DNA from: Pseudomonadota bacterium
GTDB lineage: Bacteria; Pseudomonadota; Gammaproteobacteria; Burkholderiales; Methylophilaceae
Reading direction: 5' to 3'
Length of the DNA stretch: 64,000 nt
NCBI GenBank assembly: GCA_029563075.1
Contig: JAKQTN010000037.1
Location: forward strand, 38,566 to 102,565
The notes below the pieces were generated by a model. The model was not told where the DNA came from and ran no database searches. It saw nothing but the letters and a program-made list of their open reading frames with translations. A program made the translations under genes and the position numbers. This document shows positions 18,990 to 30,110 of this stretch, piece after piece (position 1 is the first letter of the stretch; the number at the start of each line of letters is the position of its first letter).

Positions 18990-20018
18990 GTGTATATGCA
19001 AAAAATAATCATCGCAATTGCCAGTGTAACCAGCCTGTTCGCACTGTGCAAGCCGGTATTTGCTGAAGAAGCGTCAGCAGCCAATTTATGGAGCGGATTC
19101 AGGCTGGGCGGCTACTCCAGCGCGGGAATCACATTACACAGAGATGAAAACGCCGAGGCGACAATTAACGAGGTGAGCTTATTGCTGACATGGAACGGCG
19201 ATAGCCGCTGGAGTTTTTTTGGCGAACTTGAACTCGAGCGACCATTATCATGGAACGATGACCGTAAATTTCACAGCAAAGAATCACATCTCGATTTGGA
19301 GCGGCTTTATCTCGATTACAACATTTCTGAAACCATGAACCTGCGTATGGGGCGCTTTTTAACGCCCAATAGCCGCTGGAATTTGCTGCATGCCAGCCCG
19401 CTGGTATGGACCAGCACGCGCCCGCTGGCAACCTATCGGCTTTTTCCCACCGCCACCAATGGCCTAATGCTGCATGGCAGTATGCCCGTGAATGATTATG
19501 CGATTGATTACATGCTGTTTGCCGAGGTGCTAGAAGATCAGGAGAAAGACAGTCTTGATTTGCCCTTTGCGCATGTGCGCGGCGCGCGTCTGGCTATAAG
19601 CAAACAATGGAATTTTGGCATCTCACTGCTTTCGTTTGAGGAAAATGATATCAAGGCACTAGGCGGGCAGGATAAAACCTATCGCATGCTGGGGCTCGAT
19701 TTTATCAAACAACTTGGGAAAGTCGAATTAAGCGGCGAAGGCTTCGCCCGATTCACCTCAAACGGTGGCGATGGAGGAAGTGGCGCATATTTGCAAACCG
19801 CTGTGCCGCTTAATGCGTTGGGGTTAAACAACTGGTATTGGCTCACCCGGCTTGAAACCTTGCAACGCCCAAAAGAAGGCAGCTCGGAACGCTGGCTAAC
19901 CGGTGCGACCTGGCGCGTCAAACCTACCCAGCTGCTCAAGCTGGAATTTGCTGGTGGCAGCGGCAACCAGCCCGAAGCACCGCGTGGATTTATTGCAAGT
20001 TATGCATTTTTGTTTTAA
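18990..20018 (+). CDS. Outer-membrane beta-barrel (porin-like) protein
   Basis: Signal peptide, alternating amphipathic strands, C-terminal aromatic (SYAFLF). Confidence 0.65.
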   Translation: MYMQKIIIAIASVTSLFALCKPVFAEEASAANLWSGFRLGGYSSAGITLHRDENAEATINEVSLLLTWNGDSRWSFFGELELERPLSWNDDRKFHSKESHLDLERLYLDYNISETMNLRMGRFLTPNSRWNLLHASPLVWTSTRPLATYRLFPTATNGLMLHGSMPVNDYAIDYMLFAEVLEDQEKDSLDLPFAHVRGARLAISKQWNFGISLLSFEENDIKALGGQDKTYRMLGLDFIKQLGKVELSGEGFARFTSNGGDGGSGAYLQTAVPLNALGLNNWYWLTRLETLQRPKEGSSERWLTGATWRVKPTQLLKLEFAGGSGNQPEAPRGFIASYAFLF

Positions 20019-20021
20019 CGA

Positions 20022-20513
20022 TTGCTTAAAATGAAAATACGAAAAATTGCTTTGTTGTTAATCTGTTTCTGCGCCCTATCAGCAAGGGCAGAAGAGCATG
20101 TTCCCATATTGGCAGTAGTGGTTTCCGCGCAACAAACTACAGACAACCTGAAACTCACGCCTAACAGCCTTAAGCTGATTTACTTGCGCAAACAACTATA
20201 TTGGCCAAGCGGCAAACGTATTTTGCCAGTCAACCTGCATACAGAGCATCCATTTCGAAGCCGGTTTTCGCAAAGTGTGCTGGGTAGCTTGCCCAAAATG
20301 CAGATTGATTATTGGAACGGACTTTATTTTAACGGCATACAACCACCCTACAGCGTGAATTCCGAAGAAGCCGTATTACGCTACATAGCCCAAACGCCCT
20401 ATGCGATTGGTTATGTGGATGCGTGCCTTGCGGACAGCCGTGTTAAGCCGATATTATGGATTGATAACGACCAGATCACCGCAAATTCGCCAGAAAACCT
20501 TCAATGCCAATAG
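20022..20513 (+). CDS. PstS-like periplasmic substrate-binding domain protein
   Basis: Signal peptide; LKLIYLRKQLYWPSGKRILPVNL...YVDACL resembles the PBP-like phosphate-binding family. Confidence 0.65.
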   Translation: MLKMKIRKIALLLICFCALSARAEEHVPILAVVVSAQQTTDNLKLTPNSLKLIYLRKQLYWPSGKRILPVNLHTEHPFRSRFSQSVLGSLPKMQIDYWNGLYFNGIQPPYSVNSEEAVLRYIAQTPYAIGYVDACLADSRVKPILWIDNDQITANSPENLQCQ

Positions 20514-20518
20514 GTTTA

Positions 20519-22183
20519 TTAAAGCGCACTTGAAGGTATGGTGTTGGCTGTAAAAGTTAGATTTTGCCTCAATACATCTTTTTTGGCTTCACACGTCTTT
20601 GAATTCAGCTCAAACGCCACAAGCAAGGTACAGAACACATCATCATGACTTAGCGGATAATCCTTGTAGGGCATGAGTTGGTCTAATTTATAATCAAAAT
20701 GCTTACCCATCCATACAATTGCAGGAACGTGGGTTTGCTCTTTAGGTGCAATCATATATGGGGCTGCATGCAAGTAAAAACCATGTTCGCCCAACGACTC
20801 GCCATGGTCACTCACATACAACATAGCCGTCGCATAATCACCATCATATTTCTTTAAGAAGTTAATTGTTTCAGACAAAAAATAATCCGTATACAAAATT
20901 GCATTATCGTAGCTGTTATCAATCTCTTCTTGGCTGCAATCTCGCAACTCACCTGTCATGCACATGGGCTTAAACCGCTCAAATTCTTTAGGGTATCTTC
21001 TGTAATATTCTGGCCCGTGATTACCCATTTGGTGTAGCACAATCAGAATATCTTTACCTTTTCTGGATTGGATATATGCATCTAGGCCACTTAACATGCC
21101 TATATCTCTGCACTCCCCAGCACATTCTGGATTTAATGTCGGACTCTTAAAGTCTTCATATTTCATTCGGGTAGCCACGCCTTTTGAATCAGAATTATTG
21201 TCCCGCCATAAAATTTCCACACCGTTATCAGCCAGCACATCCAAGGCATTTTCTTGATTCAAAGCTTTTTCTTTATCATATTCAGCACGCGGCAAAGCAG
21301 AAAACATGCAGGGCACAGATACCCCTGTTGATGTGCCACATGAACTGACATTGCTCAAGCTAATGACTTCCTGCTTCGCTAGCAAAGGATTGGTTTCTCT
21401 ATGATAGCCATTAAGCGAGAAGCGATCAGCTCGCGCAGTTTCACCCACCACAAGTATCATCAATTCAGCTCTTGGATTTGGCCCGACAAATACAGCATCT
21501 TGGGCAATGGCATGTAATGGCCCAATTTTTGCGATATTTAATTGCTGGGTAATATATTTAATAACTGAATAAGTTGAGTAGGTAGGGTTCGCATAAAAAC
21601 GCGTGATTTTATGCTCGCGCCAAAACGATGCATAGCTTGCAGTAAATGGCACAACAAGCAAAACAATCGACAACACCAATATACCCAATATAGGTAATCT
21701 AGATTTGAATTCCGAAAGTGTATTTTCATTTTTTGGAAAGTACTTAATCACCAGCCAAGCAGGGATAATGCCAAAAAATAAAGCTCTAAACAGCAAACCC
21801 AAACTTAGTACGCCGGCCAGTTCTTTTGAATCGGTATGAATGATATTGTCTATCATCACAATATCGACAATCACTTTATAGTGATCCATATAATAAGCGG
21901 CCAGCGCAACAATGACTAAAAATACGGCTAAAACCCAGCGTGTCGCTTTGCCATGGCATATCGTCAAAAAGAAAATTGCAGTTGATATGCTAAAAAATAA
22001 AGCTAACGACATCAAAAATGGCAAATTGTGCAACTGAGGCGGATATATTTCTAGAATTCTGCCAAACAGCGCCAAATTGCCTGTCGGCATGATAAAAACT
22101 GTCACCAGCAGAATGCCGCGCATTTGGTTTGATAATTGCTTAAAAGGCGCAACTAACTTTTGTAAAACATTTGTAAATAACAT
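20519..22183 (-). CDS. eptA: Lipid A phosphoethanolamine transferase
   Basis: N-terminal TM bundle; VGETARADRFSLNGYHRETNP, SNVSSCGTSTGVSVPCMFS, YVSDHGESLGEHGFYLH. Confidence 0.92.
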   Translation of the reverse strand: MLFTNVLQKLVAPFKQLSNQMRGILLVTVFIMPTGNLALFGRILEIYPPQLHNLPFLMSLALFFSISTAIFFLTICHGKATRWVLAVFLVIVALAAYYMDHYKVIVDIVMIDNIIHTDSKELAGVLSLGLLFRALFFGIIPAWLVIKYFPKNENTLSEFKSRLPILGILVLSIVLLVVPFTASYASFWREHKITRFYANPTYSTYSVIKYITQQLNIAKIGPLHAIAQDAVFVGPNPRAELMILVVGETARADRFSLNGYHRETNPLLAKQEVISLSNVSSCGTSTGVSVPCMFSALPRAEYDKEKALNQENALDVLADNGVEILWRDNNSDSKGVATRMKYEDFKSPTLNPECAGECRDIGMLSGLDAYIQSRKGKDILIVLHQMGNHGPEYYRRYPKEFERFKPMCMTGELRDCSQEEIDNSYDNAILYTDYFLSETINFLKKYDGDYATAMLYVSDHGESLGEHGFYLHAAPYMIAPKEQTHVPAIVWMGKHFDYKLDQLMPYKDYPLSHDDVFCTLLVAFELNSKTCEAKKDVLRQNLTFTANTIPSSAL

Positions 22184-22185
22184 AT

Positions 22186-22929
22186 TTAATTTTTCTCAAT
22201 TGCTTTTTTAATTACAAACAGCACAAATAACACCAGCCAAACCACCCAAGCTGACCACAAGTTATGCGACAAAAAATGCTCGCCGCGCATCATTTGTGCC
22301 CACCCCATGCTAAAGCCCAACACCAAAGCAAGCACTAGCATCGCAGCCGCAAAATTAGGTTTTTCATCACGAAATGAAAAACTAAATGCCATCAGCGCAA
22401 AGCCGCCACTGGCATGCCCTGCGGGAAAGCAATGTCCCTTCGCAACACCCTTGGGTAAATGTTCAAACAGCGCAAATAAAGGTAAATTGCCGCCGTAAAT
22501 GGTCAAATCATTTGGGCAAGCATGCATACTGTCACTTTTTAAAAATGAAACCACACTGGTAGAAACCACCATACCAACGAACGCCCAAATAAATTGTTTT
22601 TGATGATTCCCAATAAATTTATTAAAAATAGATGCTCTGGAATCCGCATGGGCATTGGCCTGCAAACCCGCCAACAAAGAGGCTAGTGCGATAAATATCA
22701 TGCAATATTTCAAGCCTGAGTGCATGAAGTTTTCTAAAAAAGCTTGGTGCTTAAGCGGAAAACTTTGTGTGACGACATCAAAATAAGGTGCGATCAAGAA
22801 TCTGTCCAAACCAGTTGCTGGATAGATAAACATTAAAAAATAGGCAGTTAACAATAGGCCAATAACATTTGGTAAATAAAAGTTTTTCCCGACATGTTGT
22901 AAGGTGAAGCTTTGATCAAACGAAGGCAT
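22186..22929 (-). CDS. PAP2-family phosphatase
   Basis: CFPAGHASGGFALMAFSF and HFLSHNLWSA motifs; six TM segments. Confidence 0.88.
   Translation of the reverse strand: MPSFDQSFTLQHVGKNFYLPNVIGLLLTAYFLMFIYPATGLDRFLIAPYFDVVTQSFPLKHQAFLENFMHSGLKYCMIFIALASLLAGLQANAHADSRASIFNKFIGNHQKQFIWAFVGMVVSTSVVSFLKSDSMHACPNDLTIYGGNLPLFALFEHLPKGVAKGHCFPAGHASGGFALMAFSFSFRDEKPNFAAAMLVLALVLGFSMGWAQMMRGEHFLSHNLWSAWVVWLVLFVLFVIKKAIEKN
22632..22670. repeat. Dispersed imperfect palindrome, copy E (inside the PAP2 CDS)
   Basis: AAAAATAGATGCTCTGGAATCC-GCATGGGCATT-GGCCTGCAAACCC; shares AAAAATAGATGCTCTGGAA with copy D. Confidence 0.75.
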
Positions 22930-23082
22930 TGACTAGTTTTTGCAAATTTTAATTACAGATTTGTTTGCAACTTCAATGCCAACTTGGAAATCGATGTTCG
23001 AATATTTTATAATCTACTGTTTTATATGATTTTTTTAATTATTGGTAAAAACTTTTTTATCCTGTAAAACACCTATAAGCAC

Positions 23083-23095
23083 TGCAAATTTTGCA
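23083..23095. promoter_or_regulatory. Dyad TGCAAA-T-TTTGCA, candidate upstream activator site
   Basis: Inverted repeat upstream of the sigma-54-like promoter; a second, more widely spaced TTGCAAA...TTTGCAA pair lies at 22940-22970. Confidence 0.4.
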
Positions 23096-23179
23096 CGATT
23101 GTTATTCTTTGCATGTATAAATTGCAGGCTTTTGTATACCGCCTTAAAATAAGTGATTGAATTTGCTTAAGTATTTTTC

Positions 23180-23195
23180 TGGCATATTGATTGCG
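23180..23195 (+). promoter_or_regulatory. Sigma-54-type -24/-12 promoter TGGCATATTGATTGCG
   Basis: TGGCA-N6-TTGC with exact GG-N10-GC spacing, about 36 nt upstream of the ATG at 23231. Confidence 0.65.
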
Positions 23196-23230
23196 TATAT
23201 CCAAACAGTAATAACTATTTGGACGAATAC

Positions 23231-23869
23231 ATGCTTAATTACCATATTCAACATCAACCCATATATCGAGCTGAAGCAGCGTATCAACTGAGAGAATTTG
23301 TGAAAACCAAGTGTTATCAAATCAGTGAAATCACTGCGAGCACTGTCGACATTGGCGATCCGGCTCGTGCAGAGGTGGAGGCTTTTATCCATGCGGTTTT
23401 TAAGCGTGCTTATGATGCTGAAATCACACTTTTTATGCCGCATTTAGTAGCGCTACGCGATAGCAATGGCGTGCTAATGGCAGCATTCGGCTGGAAAAAA
23501 GCATCTGATGGCCCTTTATTTTTAGAGCAGTATTTAGACGAACCCATCGAATCATTGATTTCCAAACACATCGGTAAACAGATTACACGCGATCAAATTA
23601 CTAAAATTGGTAATTTGGCTGTGGCTAACCCACGTAATGCGGGCGTACTCATTGCACATATCATTCGGCACAGCTTGAATATGGGTATTGAATGGTGTGT
23701 AGCTACTGCGCACCACAGCCTTCAGAACGGCTTGGTTAAGGCTGGGCGGGATGTGTACCCGCTTTCCCCTGCGGACAAGGCCAGATTATCACCAGAAGAG
23801 CAAGCTAAGTGGGGTAGCTATTACAAGCACACACCGCAAGTAGTGGCGATACGCGGTATTGCCGAATAG
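23231..23869 (+). CDS. Thermostable-hemolysin-family (autoinducer-synthase/GNAT-like) protein
   Basis: HLVALRDSNGVLMAAFGWKKA, LEQYLDEPIESLI, ITKIGNLAVANPRNAGVLIAHIIRH; family recognised from memory. Confidence 0.75.
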   Translation: MLNYHIQHQPIYRAEAAYQLREFVKTKCYQISEITASTVDIGDPARAEVEAFIHAVFKRAYDAEITLFMPHLVALRDSNGVLMAAFGWKKASDGPLFLEQYLDEPIESLISKHIGKQITRDQITKIGNLAVANPRNAGVLIAHIIRHSLNMGIEWCVATAHHSLQNGLVKAGRDVYPLSPADKARLSPEEQAKWGSYYKHTPQVVAIRGIAE

Positions 23870-23886
23870 TTTTATAATATCTGCTT

Positions 23887-25368
23887 ATGGTGATTGAAAC
23901 ACTTGCCGAGCATGGGCTTGAAAGGCGCATGGATATTGCCTTGCAGGGCAGCGATATTGCACTGTCTTATGGTGACTTATTGGCGGAAATCCATCAATTG
24001 CAAGCGCACCTTAATCAAAACCGTTCCTATCCTACATTGGCTATTGCAGCAGATAATCATCCTGCATGGGTGGTCGTCGATTTAGCGGCGATGGCATGCA
24101 ACATCCCCTTGGTGCCGTTGCCGCTTTTCTTTTCATCCGCGCAACTTCTGCATGCGATTACAGACGCAGGTGTCGATGCACTCATTACAGATAATCCTCA
24201 ACGATTTACCACCTTGTTGGACAATCTGATAGTGAGCACTTCTACGCTGCAAATTGCCAACATAATATTCACGCAATTCAACTTATCAACTCCGTCAAAA
24301 AAACTTGCGGAAGGCACTGCAAAAATTACCTACACCTCTGGTACCACAGGTCAACCCAAGGGTGTGTGCTTAAGTAAAGACGCCATGTTGAAAGTTGCGA
24401 ACTCAATTAAATCAGTCACCCATTTAAAACGTGACGATCAGCATCTCTGCGTCTTGCCGCTTTCTACTTTGCTGGAAAACGTGGCTGGTGTTTATGCAAC
24501 ACTGTTAGCTGGTGCAACTGCTTACTTGCTGCCGAGCGAAACAGTTGGACTAAGCGGTAGCAGTTTGGACGTGAGCAAACTGCATGCAGCGCTCAGCCAG
24601 ACCAAAGCCAGCACTGCAATTTTCATTCCTGAGCTGCTTTATGCACTGGTATCGGCTTGCGAGGCGGGGGCCAGCCAATTGCCGCACTTACGCTTTTTAG
24701 CAGTGGGTGGCGCGCATGTAGCGCCAGCACTATTGCAGCGTGCTGCCAAACTTAAACTTCCGGTATTTGAAGGTTATGGTTTATCTGAAAGCGCATCTGT
24801 TGTGGCGTTAAATACCAAGCAACATAATAAAATTGGCAGCGTAGGCAAGCCCTTGCCGCATGTTTCTATCCGTTTTTCTGATGAAAATGAAATCCTGGTG
24901 AAAGGGGCCAATTTGTTAGCCTATACAGGTGAAGGCAATATAGAAAAAGAAAACGGTTTTATTCACACCGGTGATATTGGTTATCTGGATGAAGATGGTT
25001 ATTTATTTATTAATGGCCGCAAAAAGTATATTTTCATCACCTCGTTTGGCCGCAATGTCTCTCCGGAATGGGTAGAACGCGAACTCACCAGCACACCTCA
25101 GATAGCGCAGGCCTGTTTGTTTGGCGAAGCAAAACCCTGGAATACAGTGCTTGTTACACCAAAATCTGACGTTGCTGATGATGACATTGATGCTGCGGTT
25201 AAAGCCATTAATCAAAACCTGCCCGATTATGCGCGTGTTGGTAAGTGGCTACGCACAGAAAGCCCTTTTAATGTTGCAAACAACCAGCTAACCCCCAATG
25301 GCCGCTTAAAACGCGACATCATTTGGCAACATTATCAGAACAAAATTAACGTACTTTATAAGGATTAA
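23887..25368 (+). CDS. AMP-dependent synthetase/ligase (acyl-CoA synthetase-like)
   Basis: KITYTSGTTGQPKGVCLS, EGYGLSES, HTGDIGYLDEDGYLFINGRKKYIF. Confidence 0.92.
   Translation: MVIETLAEHGLERRMDIALQGSDIALSYGDLLAEIHQLQAHLNQNRSYPTLAIAADNHPAWVVVDLAAMACNIPLVPLPLFFSSAQLLHAITDAGVDALITDNPQRFTTLLDNLIVSTSTLQIANIIFTQFNLSTPSKKLAEGTAKITYTSGTTGQPKGVCLSKDAMLKVANSIKSVTHLKRDDQHLCVLPLSTLLENVAGVYATLLAGATAYLLPSETVGLSGSSLDVSKLHAALSQTKASTAIFIPELLYALVSACEAGASQLPHLRFLAVGGAHVAPALLQRAAKLKLPVFEGYGLSESASVVALNTKQHNKIGSVGKPLPHVSIRFSDENEILVKGANLLAYTGEGNIEKENGFIHTGDIGYLDEDGYLFINGRKKYIFITSFGRNVSPEWVERELTSTPQIAQACLFGEAKPWNTVLVTPKSDVADDDIDAAVKAINQNLPDYARVGKWLRTESPFNVANNQLTPNGRLKRDIIWQHYQNKINVLYKD
23911..23952. repeat. Dispersed imperfect palindrome, copy F (inside the ligase CDS)
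   Basis: GGGCTTGAAAGGC-GCATGGATATT-GCCTTGCAGGGCAGC. Confidence 0.65.
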
Positions 25369-25373
25369 AACCG

Positions 25374-26048
25374 ATGACATTTTACGATGAACTCCTCAAA
25401 GCAACAGAAGCGGAACGCAAAGAACTATTGAGCTTGCCGCTGATTACACAAGGCGCAGAAGGCAAAATCTCACTAGAAACCTATATCGCATTTCTAACGC
25501 AAGCGTATCACCACGTAAAGCACACCACACCTTTGCTGATGACGTGTGGCGGCCGTCTGCCAGGCAAATATGAATGGCTGCGTACCGCGATTGGCGAATA
25601 TATTGAAGAGGAAATGGGGCATCAGGAATGGGTGCTGGATGACATCGCGACTTGTGGTGCAGATAAAGAAGCGGTGCACGCAATCAAAACGGCTGCCCAC
25701 GCGCCCAGCCAAGCTACCGAATTGATGGTCGCCTATGCCTACGACATGATCAACCGCGTCAATCCCATCGGTTTTTTTGGCATGGTATTGGTGCTGGAAG
25801 GCACCAGTACAGCGGTTGCGACGCAAGCAGGTGAAAAACTGATGCAAAGCCTGAATTTGCCGAAAAAGGCTTTCAGTTATTTGTTGTCGCATGGCTCGCT
25901 GGATATTAGCCATGTGTCGTTTTATGAGAGTCTTGTCAACCAGATTACCGATGCCGAGGACCAGGCGATGCTGATACATAGCGCCAAAAACTTCTACAAG
26001 CTGTATGGTGATATATTCAGAGACATCGAAGCACGCACCATGCTTTAA
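25374..26048 (+). CDS. TenA/heme-oxygenase-like (HDO, iron-containing redox) family protein
   Basis: All-helical; YHHVKHTTPLL, EYIEEEMGHQEWVLDDI, SHGSLDISHVSFYESLV. Confidence 0.8.
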   Translation: MTFYDELLKATEAERKELLSLPLITQGAEGKISLETYIAFLTQAYHHVKHTTPLLMTCGGRLPGKYEWLRTAIGEYIEEEMGHQEWVLDDIATCGADKEAVHAIKTAAHAPSQATELMVAYAYDMINRVNPIGFFGMVLVLEGTSTAVATQAGEKLMQSLNLPKKAFSYLLSHGSLDISHVSFYESLVNQITDAEDQAMLIHSAKNFYKLYGDIFRDIEARTML

Positions 26049-26057
26049 GGAATCCAC

Positions 26058-26858
26058 ATGAATCTTGCTAATAAACGCATACTACTCACCGGCGCAACAG
26101 GTGGGATCGGCCAACACATCGCCATGTTATTGGCCGAAAAAGGCGCAGCATTAGCGCTGGCCGGACGCGATATATCAAAACTGGACGCGCTCAAAATCCG
26201 CATCGAAAACGCGGGCGGTAAAGCGGTTTATATTCAAGCAGACTTTGATGTTGCAGGCACCGCCCAGCGCGTTGCCGATGAAGCCAAACAAAAATTGGGC
26301 GACATCGACATTCTGATCAACAATGCCGGAGTGCTGGATTTCATTCAGTTCCAAGACCAAAGCGAAGCGCGCATTTCGCAGATGGTTAATACTAATGTCA
26401 CTGCGCCCATCCAGCTCGCACGCGCCGTCATCCCAACTTTTCTAGCTAAAAATCAAGGGCATTTCTTGTTTATCGGCTCCATCTTCGGCTCGCTTGGCTT
26501 CCCGCATTTCTCAACCTACTGTGCCAGCAAATTCGCGGTGCATGGCTTTTCTCAAGCCTTACGTCGTGAGCTTGTTGATACCAATATCGGCGTAACTTAC
26601 GTTGCACCACGTGGAATTAAAACCCCGATGAATGACGCAAAAACTGTGGCCATGTGGGAAAAGTCTGGAAACCAAATGGATGCACCGGAGAAGGTCGCGC
26701 AGATCGTCGTCAACGCATTGGAAAAAGAAAAGCAGGAAGTCTTTATTGGACAGCCGCAATCGTTTTTCGCCTGGCTGAATGGCGTGCTGCCAAAAGCAGT
26801 GAATATGGGGCTAAAAAAACAAACGGCGCTTGCCGCGCCGTTTGCCAAACGAGATTAG
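26058..26858 (+). CDS. Short-chain dehydrogenase/reductase
   Basis: TGATGGIGQHIA, LINNAGVLDF, STYCASKFAVHGFSQALRRE. Confidence 0.93.
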   Translation: MNLANKRILLTGATGGIGQHIAMLLAEKGAALALAGRDISKLDALKIRIENAGGKAVYIQADFDVAGTAQRVADEAKQKLGDIDILINNAGVLDFIQFQDQSEARISQMVNTNVTAPIQLARAVIPTFLAKNQGHFLFIGSIFGSLGFPHFSTYCASKFAVHGFSQALRRELVDTNIGVTYVAPRGIKTPMNDAKTVAMWEKSGNQMDAPEKVAQIVVNALEKEKQEVFIGQPQSFFAWLNGVLPKAVNMGLKKQTALAAPFAKRD

Positions 26859-26874
26859 GTATAAATCGGGTAAG

Positions 26875-27015
26875 CTATAAATAAAGTACGGCCGGGAAAA
26901 CAGTCAAAGCAAAGACAAACACCAGCCACTCCATATTCCAACGCTCAAGATGTCCTGTGAAATGTAGTGTAAGTACTGCAATAGCGAGTGCGTAATAAAT
27001 TGCAATAAGTACCAT
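26875..27015 (-). CDS. Small membrane protein, 46 aa (MVLIAIYYALAIAVLTLHFTGHLERWNMEWLVFVFALTVFPAVLYL)
   Basis: Intact short ORF read by eye; two hydrophobic segments. Confidence 0.45.
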   Translation of the reverse strand: MVLIAIYYALAIAVLTLHFTGHLERWNMEWLVFVFALTVFPAVLYL

Positions 27016-27169
27016 GATTAACCCTATGTCAGATTTGTGTAATTAGTATATTTATAACATTTTTTATCAAAAATGCCTAAAATTTTACGATTTTTTAAAG
27101 CCTGCCTTTAGTGTATTCCTTAAAAATGGTTTCTTGCCTTTTAAGCCGTTTTCGCGTAAATTCAGCAAT

Positions 27170-29188
<2,019 letters not shown>

Positions 29189-29206
29189 AACTTCTAACTA
29201 GCCAAT

Positions 29207-29243
29207 TAAGAGCCAGCTATGCTGGCTTTTAATTTTTTATTCC
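29207..29243 (+). terminator. Rho-independent terminator after thiC
   Basis: AGAGCCAGCTATGCTGGCTTTTAATTTTTT. Confidence 0.8.
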
Positions 29244-29392
29244 CCAAGGTGCTAGTAAACTTAATTAAGAACAAATCCTCAAAGCGTAATTAACTGCTAG
29301 TATATTTACCGTTTAGTAATTCATCGGGTTAACCTAGCCCACAACCACAACGAGACTTAACCTCGTTTCAACACAAAAAATTGGAGAATTAA

Positions 29393-29827
29393 ATGCACGT
29401 ATCCTTCGAAGAAGCACAACAAATTGTCGATAGCGCAGTAAAAAAATCGGTCGAGATTGGCGTCAAAATGTGTATCGCCGTACTAGATTCTGGTGGCAAC
29501 ATCAAAGCGTTTGCACGTATGGACGATGCTTGGGTGGGTAGCAGTGATATTGCCATTAAAAAAGCAAAAACGGCATGTTACTTTGCTATGCCGTCTGGCG
29601 AAATTGGAAAGCTATCCATTCCTGGATCACCGCTTTACGGCATTGAGCATTCTAATGATGGCTTAATTACATTCCCTGGTGGCGTGCCAATTGTAGATAA
29701 AGAAGGCAACTTAATTGGTGCTGTTGGCGTAAGTGGAGATACGGTTGAAAATGACCATATCGTTGCTGTTGCTGGCGCCACTCGATGTGGTGAATGCAAT
29801 ATGCCTAAACACCCTTGGAGAACCTAG
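29393..29827 (+). CDS. GlcG/HbpS-type heme-binding protein
   Basis: [42 protein letters not shown]. Confidence 0.85.
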   Translation: MHVSFEEAQQIVDSAVKKSVEIGVKMCIAVLDSGGNIKAFARMDDAWVGSSDIAIKKAKTACYFAMPSGEIGKLSIPGSPLYGIEHSNDGLITFPGGVPIVDKEGNLIGAVGVSGDTVENDHIVAVAGATRCGECNMPKHPWRT

Positions 29828-29847
29828 TACAAGCTTAATTTTATTAA

Positions 29848-29876
29848 CTAAAAGCCAGCTTAGCTGGCTTTTTTAT
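29848..29876 (+). terminator. Rho-independent terminator
   Basis: AAAAGCCAGCTTAGCTGGCTTTTTTA. Confidence 0.8.
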
Positions 29877-30110
29877 TGGGTTCGAGCCCTGATTAGTTCC
29901 CTAAATAGGGCTCAAACTTTTGACTATCACCATTTAAACAAGTGCTTTAATTTTAATGATGAAAAATTAAGGGCTTGCCGCTTAATTTTGTTAAAATGGC
30001 TGCATCACCCAAAACGCGTTAGCCAAATTTTGACTACGATTAAACTCACCAAAAAACCTAGTGACTCAATTGCTGCCAGCAGGGCGCCGGTGCGCCATGC
30101 TAACCCGGCC

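Noticed and set aside
25494-26057. 187-aa minus-strand ORF
   Set aside because: Antisense to the conserved HDO-family gene; no recognisable domain.
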